64,000 nt of DNA from Paeniglutamicibacter sulfureus (GTDB lineage: Bacteria > Actinomycetota > Actinomycetes > Actinomycetales > Micrococcaceae). The translations under genes and the position numbers were made by a program. Position 1 is the first letter of the stretch, and each line of letters starts with the position of its first letter. The DNA is taken from assembly GCF_039535115.1 (NCBI RefSeq), contig NZ_BAAAWO010000001.1:3844001-3908000 (forward strand), in the 5' to 3' direction. Positions 1 through 8,646 of the stretch are shown piece by piece. The notes below the pieces were generated by a model that was given only the letters and a program-made list of their open reading frames with translations, did not search any database and was not told the origin of the DNA.

Positions 1-1
1 G

Positions 2-1612
2 CCAGTGCTCATCGTCGGGGTGATCATCTGGGTGCTGGCCAACCCCGTGGGCGCCGCGGCGGCGATCTCCGAAATGCGAACCTTCGTGACCGGCAAGTTC
101 ACCTGGCTGTTCATCCTGTATTCGGTCTTTACCGTGGTGGTGTGCATCTGGCTCGCCGTGAGCAAGGTGGGCAAGGTTCGACTGGGTGGACCCAATGCAA
201 AGCCGCAGCATAGCAAGTTCGCGTGGTACTCGATGCTTTTCGCCTGTGGGCAAGGCATCGGGCTGATCTTCTGGTCGGTCGCCGAACCCATCATGCTGCG
301 TGACGAGAACCCGGTCATCCCGGCCGGGCCCAGCGGCGGTGCCGAGGGCGCCATTGTGTGGACCTACTTCCACTGGGGCCTGACTGCCTGGGCCATGTAT
401 TGCGTGGTGGCGGTCTGTCTGGCCTACTCGCACCACAACCTGGGCAAGACACTGACCTTCCGAGAGGCAACCGTCGATATCCTTCCGCGATGGTCGCGCC
501 GTGGGGCCGGCGTCATTGTTGAACTGCTGGCCATCATAGCCACTGTGCTCGGTCTCGCCACGTCCTTCGGGTTCGCAGCCATGCAGTTCAGCTCTGGCAT
601 CACTTCCTTCACTGGCATTGCAGCCAGTCCGGTGATGTGGTTCATGGTCATCCTGATTTTCGCCGGTATCACCTCGGTCTCGGCCATCGTGGGCATCAAC
701 AAGGGCATGGCCCGGATCAGTAGTGTGAACTCGATCCTCAGCATCGTGCTGGTGGTAGCCGTGCTGATCTTCGGCCCGACGCTGTTTATCATCTCCAATA
801 TGTCCCAAACTTTCGGCAGTTTCATGGCGAACTTCGTGGACATGAGCTTGTGGACGGACTCCGGTTTGGCGGCAACCACTCTCACGAGCTGGCAGGACAG
901 TTGGAATGGCTGGTGGACGGTATTCATCTGGTGCTGGGTCATTGCCTTCTCACCCTTCGTTGCAGGCTTCATTGCCCGGATCTCCCGCGGGCGCACCATC
1001 CGTGAGTTTGTCCTGGGCGTGACCGTCATCCCGACCCTGATCGTCATGGTCTGGGTGGCAGTGATCGGTTCGGCCGCCATCTACTACGACGACAAGTCCG
1101 ACCGCGCCATCAGTGCGGCAGTGGCGGCCGATACCTCTGCCGGCCTGTTCGCGATGCTCGACGCCGTTCCAGTGGTCGGCACCATCCTGCTGGTGGTTGC
1201 CACGATCCTGGTCGCCACCTACTACGTCACCTCGCTGGACTCTGGCATCTACGCGCTGAGCGAGTTTGTCTCGGCACCGCACAAGTCCGGACCCGTGTTC
1301 CGGGTGGTGCTGGTGCTGTCCGTGGGTACGGTCACCACGGTGTTGTTGACGTTGGGCGGAACTGCGGTGGTTGACACCGTTCAAACCGGTACCATCATCG
1401 GGGCATTCCCGTTCTCGTTTGTGATCCTTTTGATGATCGTGAACCTGATCCGAAGGCTGCTCAAGCGTGACAAGGCAATTAGGCAGCTGGAAAAGTTCAT
1501 CAACGACCCCGACCCTACACGGGTGTTCGTTCCCGATCCGAGGGAGGAGGGCGCGATCCGCAGGGTCGCCTCCGAGGTCGACGAGGGAACTGGACTGTCA
1601 GAGAAGAAGTGA
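2..1612 (+). CDS. BCCT-family (betaine/carnitine/choline) transporter, 5' end cut by window edge
   Basis: Secondary transporter of the BCCT family, which carries quaternary or N-methylated amino compounds across the cytoplasmic membrane. The reading frame is open to the first base and the first residues already lie in a membrane segment, so the cytoplasmic N-terminus and true start are upstream. About 12 hydrophobic segments are visible. The family hallmark GQGIGLIFWSVAEP lies near residue 80 of the visible part, and the conserved FSPFVAGFIARISRGRTIRE block near residue 320. The tail is charged, as in osmoregulated members. It is followed by a hairpin and then by creatinase, so creatine, sarcosine or betaine is a plausible substrate, but this is inference from position. 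Confidence 0.93.
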   Translation, partial: PVLIVGVIIWVLANPVGAAAAISEMRTFVTGKFTWLFILYSVFTVVVCIWLAVSKVGKVRLGGPNAKPQHSKFAWYSMLFACGQGIGLIFWSVAEPIMLRDENPVIPAGPSGGAEGAIVWTYFHWGLTAWAMYCVVAVCLAYSHHNLGKTLTFREATVDILPRWSRRGAGVIVELLAIIATVLGLATSFGFAAMQFSSGITSFTGIAASPVMWFMVILIFAGITSVSAIVGINKGMARISSVNSILSIVLVVAVLIFGPTLFIISNMSQTFGSFMANFVDMSLWTDSGLAATTLTSWQDSWNGWWTVFIWCWVIAFSPFVAGFIARISRGRTIREFVLGVTVIPTLIVMVWVAVIGSAAIYYDDKSDRAISAAVAADTSAGLFAMLDAVPVVGTILLVVATILVATYYVTSLDSGIYALSEFVSAPHKSGPVFRVVLVLSVGTVTTVLLTLGGTAVVDTVQTGTIIGAFPFSFVILLMIVNLIRRLLKRDKAIRQLEKFINDPDPTRVFVPDPREEGAIRRVASEVDEGTGLSEKK

Positions 1613-1616
1613 TCGC

Positions 1617-1660
1617 GCGAAGGTCGTGGTGTCCGCAATGGCGGAGACCACGGCCTTCGC
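1617..1660 (+). terminator. Hairpin after the BCCT gene
   Basis: A near-perfect inverted repeat starts five bases after the stop codon. The left arm GCGAAGG-T-CGTGGT-G-TCCGC pairs with GCGGA-G-ACCACG-G-CCTTCGC around a 4-base loop. No T-run follows, so it is either a GC-rich actinobacterial terminator or an RNA-stabilising 3' end. It separates the transporter from creatinase. Confidence 0.6.
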
Positions 1661-1755
1661 CATTGCTGCGCGGGAAAGCGCCCTTGAAGGTACCTGCAAA
1701 AAGGCCCGGTCGAGTCCCGCGAATTGGAAATCTTTCGACGTTAGCCGGAAAGCAC

Positions 1756-1784
1756 TTGACAGTGAGATAGAGCACACATAACCT
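1756..1784 (+). promoter_or_regulatory. Predicted promoter of creatinase
   Basis: A perfect -35 hexamer TTGACA at 1756-1761 is followed after 17 bases by TAACCT at 1779-1784, an acceptable -10. Transcription would begin near 1790, leaving a leader of about 120 bases. The repeat cluster at 1788-1813 sits on the expected start point. Confidence 0.6.
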
Positions 1785-1787
1785 GAG

Positions 1788-1813
1788 TGCAACGGCGTTG
1801 CAATGAATGCAAC
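1788..1813. promoter_or_regulatory. Triple half-site operator (TGCAAC/GTTGCA/TGCAAC), probable IclR target
   Basis: TGCAAC at 1788-1793, GTTGCA at 1797-1802 and TGCAAC at 1808-1813 form two overlapping perfect inverted repeats with 3- and 5-base spacers. They lie directly downstream of the predicted -10 box, where a bound protein would block transcription. The nearest regulator gene is the IclR-type one at 3.8 kb, the likely ligand-responsive repressor. That assignment is inference. Confidence 0.5.
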
Positions 1814-1911
1814 AACCCGAACCTTTCTCCGGCGGTTCCCAAGAATCCACGCAATCCATTGGATTGGGCCGGTCTGCATTGCCACCTGATTACTTCTAAG
1901 GAGTCAATACC

Positions 1912-3168
1912 TTGACCACCACCGCTCACAGCGCCACCAACGTTTCAGACCTCGAGCGCCTCAAGACGCTGCACAACGGCACCAAGCAGCAGCTGACCTT
2001 CTCGGACGCAGAGTTCGAGCGTCGCCTGGCCGGCCTGCGCCGGATCATGGCCGCCAAGGAGCTCGACGCTGTCATCCTGACCAGCTACCACGGCATCAAG
2101 TACTACTCTGATTTCCTGTACACAACCTTCGGCCGCAATTACGCGCTGGTTGTCACCGCCGACAGCTCGACCACCATCACCGCGAACATCGATGCCGGCA
2201 TGCCATGGCGCACCAGCTACGGCGACAACATCGTCTACACAGACTGGAAGCGCGACAACTTCTACTTCGGTCTGCAGGAAGCCCTGAAGCGCAACGGCGT
2301 CAAGGCCTCGCGCATCGGCGTCGAAGACGACGCCCTTCCGTTGATGACCCGCCAGGCCATCGCGGCCACCTTCGACGGAGCCACCCTGGTCGATGTCTCG
2401 CAGGATGCCATGCGCCAGCGCATGATCAAGTCCGCCGAGGAAATAGAGGTCATCAAGCACGGTGCACGCATCGGCGACATCGGCGGCGAAGCCATCAAGG
2501 CCGCGATCCGCGAGGGCATCACCGAGTACGAGGTTGCACTGATCGGCACCGAGGCGATGGTGCACGAGATCGCCAAGACCTTCCCGCACCGCGAAGTGCG
2601 CGACACCTGGGTATGGTTCCAGTCCGGCATCAACACCGACGGCGCCCACAACTGGGCCACTACCCGCAAGCTGGAGCGTGGGGACATCCTCTCGCTGAAC
2701 TGCTTCCCGATGACCAGCGGCTACTACACCGCCTTGGAGCGCACCCTGTTCCTCGGCGAGCCGGACGAGCGCTCGCTGCAGGTATGGAATGCCAACGTCG
2801 AGGTGCACAAGCGCGGCCTGGAGCTGATCAAGCCCGGAGCGGTCTGCAAGGACATCGCCGCGGAGCTGAACGAGATCTTCATTTCGCACAACCTGCTGCC
2901 GAACCGCACCTTCGGCTACGGCCACTCCTTCGGAGTGCTCTCGCACTACTACGGCCGCGAAGCCGGCCTGGAACTGCGCGAGGACATCGACACCGTCCTT
3001 GAGCCGGGCATGGTTGTCTCCATGGAACCGATGGTCACCATCCTGGACGGCGAGCCGGGTGCCGGCGGCTACCGCGAGCACGACATCCTGGTCATCGGCG
3101 AGGACGGCGGCGTGGAGAACATCACCAAGTTCGGCTTCGGTCCGGACAACAACATCATCGGCGCCTAG
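1912..3168 (+). CDS. Creatinase (creatine amidinohydrolase)
   Basis: Hydrolyses creatine to sarcosine and urea in the cytoplasm (EC 3.5.3.3). The 418-residue protein has the two-domain pita-bread fold of M24-family creatinases and follows the Pseudomonas putida enzyme closely. Shared blocks are TSYHGIKYYSDFLY near 58-71, WFQSGINTDGAHN at 235-247, GYGHSFGVLSHYYGREAGLE near 325 and EPGMVVSMEPM near 360. His246 in DGAHN matches the catalytic His232 of P. putida. Start is TTG, chosen because AAGGAG at 1898-1903 lies 8 bases upstream. No sarcosine oxidase or urease is present in the window, so later steps must be encoded elsewhere. It has its own promoter and 3' hairpin. Confidence 0.95.
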   Translation: MTTTAHSATNVSDLERLKTLHNGTKQQLTFSDAEFERRLAGLRRIMAAKELDAVILTSYHGIKYYSDFLYTTFGRNYALVVTADSSTTITANIDAGMPWRTSYGDNIVYTDWKRDNFYFGLQEALKRNGVKASRIGVEDDALPLMTRQAIAATFDGATLVDVSQDAMRQRMIKSAEEIEVIKHGARIGDIGGEAIKAAIREGITEYEVALIGTEAMVHEIAKTFPHREVRDTWVWFQSGINTDGAHNWATTRKLERGDILSLNCFPMTSGYYTALERTLFLGEPDERSLQVWNANVEVHKRGLELIKPGAVCKDIAAELNEIFISHNLLPNRTFGYGHSFGVLSHYYGREAGLELREDIDTVLEPGMVVSMEPMVTILDGEPGAGGYREHDILVIGEDGGVENITKFGFGPDNNIIGA

Positions 3169-3184
3169 GGCCAGCTGGCATGAT

Positions 3185-3224
3185 GGGGGCGGGTGGGGCG
3201 CATGCGTGCACTCCACCCGCCCCC
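3185..3224 (+). terminator. Hairpin after creatinase
   Basis: GGGGGCGGGTGG at 3185-3196 pairs with CCACCCGCCCCC at 3213-3224 around a short GC-rich loop. The stem is perfect over 12 bp and lies 17 bases after the creatinase stop. There is no T-tract. It could also only attenuate, because the deaminase lies downstream on the same strand. Confidence 0.6.
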
Positions 3225-3274
3225 CCGCATTTCACCCGAACGTCGCATCCCGACGAAGAATCGAGCCCCACGCC

Positions 3275-3751
3275 ATGACACTGGATGACCACGACCGCGC
3301 CGGATACGCCATCGCCCTTGAACAGGCCAGCCTGGGTGCCGGAGAGGGAGGGGTGCCCATTGGCTCGAGCATCCTGGAGAACGGGGTGCTGCTGGGTGCG
3401 GGCCGCAACCGCCGCGTGCAAAACGGGGATCCGACGGCGCACGGGGAAATCGACGCACTGCGCAATGCCGGACGCCGTGCCTCCTACGCCGGGACCACCC
3501 TGTACTCCACGCTGGCGCCCTGCGCCATGTGCTCCGGATCGATCATCCTCTTCGGCATCCGGCGCGTGGTGGTCGGCGAGGAGAAGAACTTCCCCGGGGA
3601 ACTCGAGCTGCTGCGGTCCCGCGGCGTGGAGGTCGTGGTCATCGACGACCCGAAGGCCACAGCACTGATGGAGGACTTCGTCGCCGAACACCCGGGCCTC
3701 TGGAATGAGGACATCGGCGTCGACGAGGCCCCGCCGGCCCCGGCGCGGTAG
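3275..3751 (+). CDS. Yeast-type cytosine deaminase (CDA-fold zinc deaminase)
   Basis: 158-residue zinc-dependent deaminase, predicted to convert cytosine (or a related N-heterocycle) to uracil plus ammonia. The zinc/proton-shuttle motif is HGEIDAL near residue 58 and the second is TLAPCAMCSG near 85-94. HGE instead of the commoner HAE, and the C-terminal block ending in WNEDIG, match the Saccharomyces FCY1 type rather than the larger amidohydrolase-type CodA. The ATG at 3275 gives the family's usual length, but only a weak ribosome site (GAAGAA) is visible. Position between creatinase and an IclR gene allows creatinine deamination as an alternative substrate, which is speculative. Confidence 0.85.
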   Translation: MTLDDHDRAGYAIALEQASLGAGEGGVPIGSSILENGVLLGAGRNRRVQNGDPTAHGEIDALRNAGRRASYAGTTLYSTLAPCAMCSGSIILFGIRRVVVGEEKNFPGELELLRSRGVEVVVIDDPKATALMEDFVAEHPGLWNEDIGVDEAPPAPAR

Positions 3752-3802
3752 CGTACAACTGTGAACGCACCCACCAGCACCCCACCCACCGGAGGAATTC
3801 CC

Positions 3803-4597
3803 ATGGTTGCCCAAGCGGCCGAAACCACCACCGCGGAACCGCGCGGCGCCTCGGTCATTGTCAACGTCATCGACGTGCTGCGCTGTTTCACCGTGGAGCA
3901 CCCGGTGCTCGGCGTCACCGAAATCGCCGCGCAGGTGGGCCTGCACAAATCAAGCATCTCGCGGATCCTGGCCACGCTCGAACAGGAACGCATCGTGGCC
4001 CGCGACGAGGCCACCCGGAAGTACTCGCTGGGACTGGGGCTGATCGCCGTTGCCGGTCCGCTGCTGGCAAACCTCGACGTGCGCCGGGTGTCCTACCCCT
4101 TCCTGGCGGAACTGGCCCGGGACACCGGGGAAACCGCGGTGCTGACCATCTGGGACGGCATCGAATCCGTCTCGGTCGAGCAGATCCCCAGCCTCCACCA
4201 GGTCAAGCACACCTCGGCCATGGGCAGCCGCTACAACACCGCGCTGAGTGCCTCGGTCCAGGTCTTTCTGGCCCATGAGGAACCGGACCGCGCCGCGGAC
4301 CTCCTGGAATCCGGTTCCGTGGTTCTGCCCGCGAACACCGCCAGCACCCGCGCTGCCTACCTCAAGCGCCTGGAAGAGGTGCGGGTCCGGGGCTACGCGG
4401 CCAACTACGGGGAGACCTCCGGCGAGGAGGTCGGCGTGGCCGCGCCCATCTTCGACCACCGCGGCACGGTCGTGGCTTGTGCCTTGGTCGCCGCCCCTTA
4501 TTACCGCGTCTCGAAGGAACAACTGGGCAAACTCGGGGCCGCCTGCGTGCATGCGGCCCGGCAAATCAGCACGCGCCTGGGTGCATCGCCGGCCTAG
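3803..4597 (+). CDS. IclR-family transcriptional regulator
   Basis: 264-residue regulator with an N-terminal winged helix (about 20-80; GVTEIAAQVGLHKSSISRIL is the recognition segment) and a C-terminal IclR effector domain (about 95-260). The ATG at 3803 is preceded at 7 bases by GGAGG (3791-3795), so it is chosen. An in-frame GTG at 3761, 6 bases after a TAGCGT hexamer, could instead start a leaderless message and add 14 residues. The gene begins about 50 bases after the deaminase and is followed closely by a cupin gene. The likely target is the repeat cluster before creatinase. The effector is unknown. Confidence 0.9.
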   Translation: MVAQAAETTTAEPRGASVIVNVIDVLRCFTVEHPVLGVTEIAAQVGLHKSSISRILATLEQERIVARDEATRKYSLGLGLIAVAGPLLANLDVRRVSYPFLAELARDTGETAVLTIWDGIESVSVEQIPSLHQVKHTSAMGSRYNTALSASVQVFLAHEEPDRAADLLESGSVVLPANTASTRAAYLKRLEEVRVRGYAANYGETSGEEVGVAAPIFDHRGTVVACALVAAPYYRVSKEQLGKLGAACVHAARQISTRLGASPA

Positions 4598-4635
4598 TTG
4601 AAGCACGGCACAACCGACGAAGAAGGGGGGCGCTC

Positions 4636-5046
4636 ATGTTTGAACCACGAGGCGCGTACACCTTTGACTACGCCCTGCACGAGGGCTCGGGCACCCGAAT
4701 GCAGTTCCATTTCGCCGACGAGATGCGCATGCCCGTCGCCATCCAGACCTGGGAACTCGAACCCGGCGGACACGAGGGCATGCATGCCCACCACCGGGAC
4801 GACATGACCCTCGAGGAGTTTTACCTGGTGCTCGAGGGCACCGCGTCCATGCGCGTGGGCCAGGAGCAGCACGAGCTGAAGGCGGGAGACAGCATCCTGG
4901 CCCCGGCCGGGGTGGAGCACGATCTGCGCAACACCGGGGACGGCACGCTGCGCGTCCTGGTGGTCTGGGGCGAGGAAGGGCACAAGGACTTCTCCGCCTT
5001 CGGGTCCCTCGCCGCGGCGCGGGAAGCCCGGGCCAGGAATGACTGA
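4636..5046 (+). CDS. Small cupin-domain protein
   Basis: 136-residue single-domain cupin. The first cupin motif spans about residues 40-65, with HAHHRDDMTLEEFYLVLEG giving the His-x-His and Glu metal ligands. The second motif is GDSILAPAGVEHDLRNTGDG near 85-104, with the further His. Such proteins bind a metal ion and act as small dioxygenases, isomerases or ligand sensors, and the sequence does not say which. The start is supported by AAGGGGGG at 4623-4630. It lies 38 bases after the IclR gene on the same strand, so it may share that transcript. Confidence 0.85.
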   Translation: MFEPRGAYTFDYALHEGSGTRMQFHFADEMRMPVAIQTWELEPGGHEGMHAHHRDDMTLEEFYLVLEGTASMRVGQEQHELKAGDSILAPAGVEHDLRNTGDGTLRVLVVWGEEGHKDFSAFGSLAAAREARARND

Positions 5047-5060
5047 CCGCGCGGCAATGC

Positions 5061-5873
5061 TCAGGTCGAGGCGCCGTCGCGAAGGGGAAGCAATTCGTCC
5101 ATGCGGGCGATCCATGCTTCGAGCAAGCTGGCGGTGAGCTCGGGTTGGTCCAGGTGCGCGTTGTGTCCTGCCCGCTCGAGGATCGAGAACGTGGAGTTTT
5201 CATAGCGCGCCGCCAACGTGGCCTGGTCCTGGTATCCCACCACGTGGTCCTGCCGTCCCGCGATGACCAGGGTGGGGCCCTTGAAAGTCGATTCACGGTC
5301 CTCGGGCTCGATGGCCAGCGGGTATTTTCCGGCGATCCTGCCGATCGCCTTGCGGTCAAATCTCCGCAGCCCCGGTAGGGCCGAATCGCGGAAACGAGCC
5401 CAGTTCTCCGGGGTTTGGAGTACCGCCATTTCTTGGTAGGCCGCCGCGTCCTCCTGGTCCAGGGAGGCCAACAGGTCCTCATCGGTGTGCAGTACCATCC
5501 GGGGCGGCACCCGCCGGCGTCTGTGTTCGGCCACTGCCACCGGGCAAAGCAGGGCAAGGCCAAGGACCTGGTCGCCGAACTCCGCCACGAGGTGGCGCGC
5601 GATTATTCCACCGAAGGAATTCCCGAGAACCGCGAATCGCTGGATGCCAAAGGCCTTGCGGGCGAACGACGCCACGGCCGCCGCGACGTCATCGGTGCTG
5701 CGGATATCCGGCCCGGCGGCGGATAGGCCCATGCCCGGAAGATCGATGTAGACCCGCCGCCAGCCCCCACGCCCGGCAAGCGCCGGGTCGAGCCCAACCA
5801 GCAGGTGGTGGTCCACGCAGAAGCCATGGATCACCAGCAGCGGGGTCCCGGAACCAATCTCGACAAAATGCAC
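5061..5873 (-). CDS. Alpha/beta-hydrolase
   Basis: 270-residue single-domain alpha/beta hydrolase without signal peptide, so cytoplasmic. The nucleophile elbow is GNSFGG with Ser86, the acid is probably Asp209 (AGRQDH) and the base His237 or His240 (AGHNAHLDQ). An oxyanion-hole segment IHGF is at 15-18. The cap region (about 115-180) is rich in Arg and Asp. The substrate cannot be read from the sequence. Start is GTG at 5873, and TAGCGT 7 bases upstream suggests a leaderless message. It is convergent with the cupin gene. Confidence 0.85.
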   Translation of the reverse strand: MHFVEIGSGTPLLVIHGFCVDHHLLVGLDPALAGRGGWRRVYIDLPGMGLSAAGPDIRSTDDVAAAVASFARKAFGIQRFAVLGNSFGGIIARHLVAEFGDQVLGLALLCPVAVAEHRRRRVPPRMVLHTDEDLLASLDQEDAAAYQEMAVLQTPENWARFRDSALPGLRRFDRKAIGRIAGKYPLAIEPEDRESTFKGPTLVIAGRQDHVVGYQDQATLAARYENSTFSILERAGHNAHLDQPELTASLLEAWIARMDELLPLRDGAST

Positions 5874-6043
5874 CCCTTGAACGCTAGCACCACGCCACGA
5901 CGGCCACCTGTCGCGCGGCCACGCCGGGACGCCCAGGGTGCGGCCCGAGAGGCCAGTCTGTCGAGTGCGCCGTCACGGCACATGCCACGCCTCCGATGAT
6001 GCGGCGCGTGTGGCCCGCGCCACTTCGGCGCTAGGGTGGATCC

Positions 6044-7720
6044 ATGTCGAACATCCCGCATTCGCCACACTTCGATGTCATCGTCGTCGGTGCCGGCCTG
6101 GCCGGACTGGTGGCTGCCACCGAGGCCACCGCGGCCGGGGCACGCGTGCTGCTGCTGGACCAGGAATCCGAAGCGAACCTCGGCGGACAGGCCCACTGGA
6201 GCTTTGGCGGGATCTTCCTGGTCGACTCGCCGGAACAGCGCCGGCTGGGTGTCAAGGACTCCGCGGAGCTCGCGCTGCGGGACTGGGCCAACACCGCGGG
6301 CTTCGACCGCGACGAGGATGAGTGGGCCCGCAAGTGGTCCCGCGCCTACGTCCAATGGGCTGCAGGCGGTAAGCGCGAATGGCTGCGTGAACGCGGCATC
6401 CGCTTCTTCCCGGTGGTCGGGTGGGCCGAACGCGGCGGGGCCGGGGCCCAAGGTCCGGGAAACTCCGTGCCGCGCTTCCACATCACCTGGGGGACCGGAC
6501 CCGGGCTGTTGGCACCCTTCATCCTGGCCGCCCGCACCGCAGAGGCAAAGGGGCAGCTGACTATGCTTTGGCGCCACCAACTCGATGAATTGGTCACCGG
6601 CAACGGTGCAATCACCGGGGTGCGCGGCACGGTGCTTGCGGATGATCCGGCAACGCGCGGGGTTGCAACCAACCGCACCAAGGCCGGGGACTTCGAATAC
6701 TTTGCCCCATCGGTCATCGTTGCCACCGGCGGCATCGGAGGGAACCTGTCCAAGGTACGCGCCGCGTGGCCGAAACGCTTGGGGACCCCGCCGCAGGACA
6801 TGGTCTCCGGGGTGCCCGCCCACGTGGACGGACGCGGCCTGGACATCGCCCGGAGGGCAGGGGCGCGGGTGGTCAACGGGGACCGGATGTGGCACTACAC
6901 CGAGGGAATCGCCAACTGGAACCCAATATGGGAGCGCCACGGAATCCGCATCCTGCCCGGGCCCAGTTCCTTGTGGCTGGATGCCACCGGTCGGCGGCTG
7001 CCGGCTCCGCTGTGGCCTGGCTTCGACACGCTGGGAACCCTCGAATACCTGCGCGGCACCGGGCACGATTACAGCTGGTTCATCTTGAACCGGCGCATCA
7101 TCGGCAAGGAGTTCGCGCTCTCGGGTTCCGAGCAGAACCCCGACCTCACCGGCAAGGACATCCGCGCGGTGCTGGCACGGGCACGCGTGGATGTCCCCGG
7201 CCCGGTCCAGAATTTCCTGGACCACGGCGACGACTTCCTCCAGGCAGCCACGATCGGCGAGCTGGTGGCAAAGATGAATCGGCTCACCGGGGACGACCTC
7301 TTGGATCCGGCGCAGGTCGCCGGGGTCATCGACGACAGGGATTTGGCGGTGGCGAACCGCTTCGGAAAGGACGGGCAGATCTCGGCCATCACGTCGGCCC
7401 GGAACTATCTGGGCGACAAGCTGGTGCGCAGCGTCAAACCTCACCGCCTCACGGATCCAAAGGCCGGCCCGCTGATTGCGGTGCGATTGAGGATCCTGAC
7501 GCGCAAGTCATTGGGCGGGATCCAGACCGACCTTGATTCGAGGGTGCTGGATGCCGCCGGGAATCCGATCCCGGGCCTCTACGCTGCGGGTGAGGCTGCG
7601 GGCTTCGGCGGCGGTGGCATGCACGGCTACCGGGCACTCGAGGGCACGTTCCTGGGTGGCTGCCTCATGAGCGGCAGGATTGCAGGCCGCCACGCCGGCG
7701 AGGCTTGGAAGCGAACATAG
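6044..7720 (+). CDS. FAD-dependent dehydrogenase (fumarate-reductase/ketosteroid-dehydrogenase superfamily)
   Basis: 558-residue flavoprotein. The Rossmann motif GAGLAG is at residues 16-21, followed by a ribose-binding acidic segment (LLLDQE) and GGQAHWSFGG. The C-terminal FAD-contact block is LYAAGEAAGFGGGGMHGYRA near 505-525, followed by LEGTFLGGCLMSGRIAG. Length and layout match the family of putative FAD-binding dehydrogenases found widely in actinobacteria, whose substrate is unknown. There are no haem or iron-sulfur motifs, so the partner electron carrier is unclear. TAGGGT at 6032-6037 lies 6 bases before the ATG, pointing to leaderless transcription. The gene is alone on its strand. 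Confidence 0.88.
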   Translation: MSNIPHSPHFDVIVVGAGLAGLVAATEATAAGARVLLLDQESEANLGGQAHWSFGGIFLVDSPEQRRLGVKDSAELALRDWANTAGFDRDEDEWARKWSRAYVQWAAGGKREWLRERGIRFFPVVGWAERGGAGAQGPGNSVPRFHITWGTGPGLLAPFILAARTAEAKGQLTMLWRHQLDELVTGNGAITGVRGTVLADDPATRGVATNRTKAGDFEYFAPSVIVATGGIGGNLSKVRAAWPKRLGTPPQDMVSGVPAHVDGRGLDIARRAGARVVNGDRMWHYTEGIANWNPIWERHGIRILPGPSSLWLDATGRRLPAPLWPGFDTLGTLEYLRGTGHDYSWFILNRRIIGKEFALSGSEQNPDLTGKDIRAVLARARVDVPGPVQNFLDHGDDFLQAATIGELVAKMNRLTGDDLLDPAQVAGVIDDRDLAVANRFGKDGQISAITSARNYLGDKLVRSVKPHRLTDPKAGPLIAVRLRILTRKSLGGIQTDLDSRVLDAAGNPIPGLYAAGEAAGFGGGGMHGYRALEGTFLGGCLMSGRIAGRHAGEAWKRT

Positions 7721-7722
7721 TG

Positions 7723-7774
7723 CGAGCCACCAACGTCCCGTCCCTTGTCGAGGGAGCAGTAAATTCGTGGCTCG
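7723..7774. terminator. Hairpin between convergent genes
   Basis: CGAGCCAC at 7723-7730 pairs with GTGGCTCG at 7767-7774, enclosing a smaller TCCC/GGGA stem. It fills the gap between two converging genes and could end transcription from both sides. The 36-base loop and absent T-run lower confidence. Confidence 0.4.
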
Positions 7775-7790
7775 GCGTGGGGCGATTCGG

Positions 7791-8003
7791 TCAGTGCGTG
7801 AAGTGGTAAACAGTGCCAAATAGGACAGCTGAAAGGCCGAAGGCGATACCGATCAACATGGGTTCCCACGCGCCTTGGGCGGCAAACAGAAAGACGGCGA
7901 AGACCGCAAAGAGCAACACCGCCAGGATTCCGCCAAGGATGATCGAGCCGCCACCGTGGTGATGCACAGCAGTCTGCGCATGCCGATGAAATAGAGTAGC
8001 CAT
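7791..8003 (-). CDS. Small two-helix membrane protein
   Basis: 70-residue protein. A His-rich N-terminal segment (HRHAQTAVHHH at 6-16) precedes two hydrophobic helices, about 20-42 and 48-65, with a short polar turn between them. Both ends are predicted on the same side of the membrane. The ATG at 8003 has a TGAGGA ribosome site upstream. It is divergent from the DUF2087 gene. No family is recognised and the His cluster is only a hint of metal contact. Confidence 0.65.
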   Translation of the reverse strand: MATLFHRHAQTAVHHHGGGSIILGGILAVLLFAVFAVFLFAAQGAWEPMLIGIAFGLSAVLFGTVYHFTH

Positions 8004-8048
8004 ATCCTCAGGGTAGGCCGAGTATCTAGGAAAAACGAGGGATGGAAC

Positions 8049-8552
8049 ATGAAGGATCCAGTGCAGGAATCCGCGGGCGACTGGCGCCAGGTTTTTGGCG
8101 CATTGGCCAATGAGGAAACACGCCGTTTCTACGCCCAACAAGTCCTGGGGTTGGAGAGCGATCTGCGGCCCGAACGCCAGGCCAAGGCGCAGCTGAACCT
8201 GACCAACGCGGGCCTGCTCGATGGGAAGGGCCATATTGACGGCGAGGTCTTTGCCCGCATCTTGGCCGAGGGTGCACCGCGGGAGCCGCGGACGGGGAAC
8301 GACCGCTTCTTCGACAACGAGGGCCGCATCGACCGCTATCCCAAGAAGCACGAGGAACGTCTGGGCTTGCTGCGTGTGGTGGCAGGTAAGGTGTTGCGGC
8401 ACGGGCAACGACTCACGGAGGCCGAACTGACCTCGAAGCTGGAAGCCTTCAGCGATGACCCGGTGCTCCTGCGCCGCTATCTCGTGGACTACGGGATGCT
8501 GCTGCGCCAGCGTGACGGGTCGGCGTATCGGCTGGCCGACGGATCGGACTAG
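8049..8552 (+). CDS. DUF2087-domain protein, possible transcriptional regulator
   Basis: 167 residues. The C-terminal part (about 88-165) carries the DUF2087 pattern: a basic RIDRYPKKHEERLGLLRVVAG block followed by helices ending in LLRRYLVDYGMLLR and a short strand. The N-terminal part (10-75) looks helical, and WRQVFGALANEETRRFYAQ resembles the first helices of ArsR-type winged helices. DUF2087 often occurs in such regulators, so DNA or RNA binding is possible but unproven. A GAGGGATGG ribosome site precedes the ATG. Confidence 0.8.
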   Translation: MKDPVQESAGDWRQVFGALANEETRRFYAQQVLGLESDLRPERQAKAQLNLTNAGLLDGKGHIDGEVFARILAEGAPREPRTGNDRFFDNEGRIDRYPKKHEERLGLLRVVAGKVLRHGQRLTEAELTSKLEAFSDDPVLLRRYLVDYGMLLRQRDGSAYRLADGSD

Positions 8553-8646
8553 GCCCGGCAATTGTGTCCTGCCCGCGACAGGGAGTAATTTCTTAGGTGA
8601 ACGGTTGCGGCAGCTGCCGCCCCGCCCCGTACCTTTCAGGAGCCAC

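Noticed and set aside
2205..3002. Long open frames on both strands inside creatinase and other genes
   Set aside because: They are Arg/Pro/His-rich shadows in GC-rich coding DNA, without family motifs; the creatinase frame explains the region.
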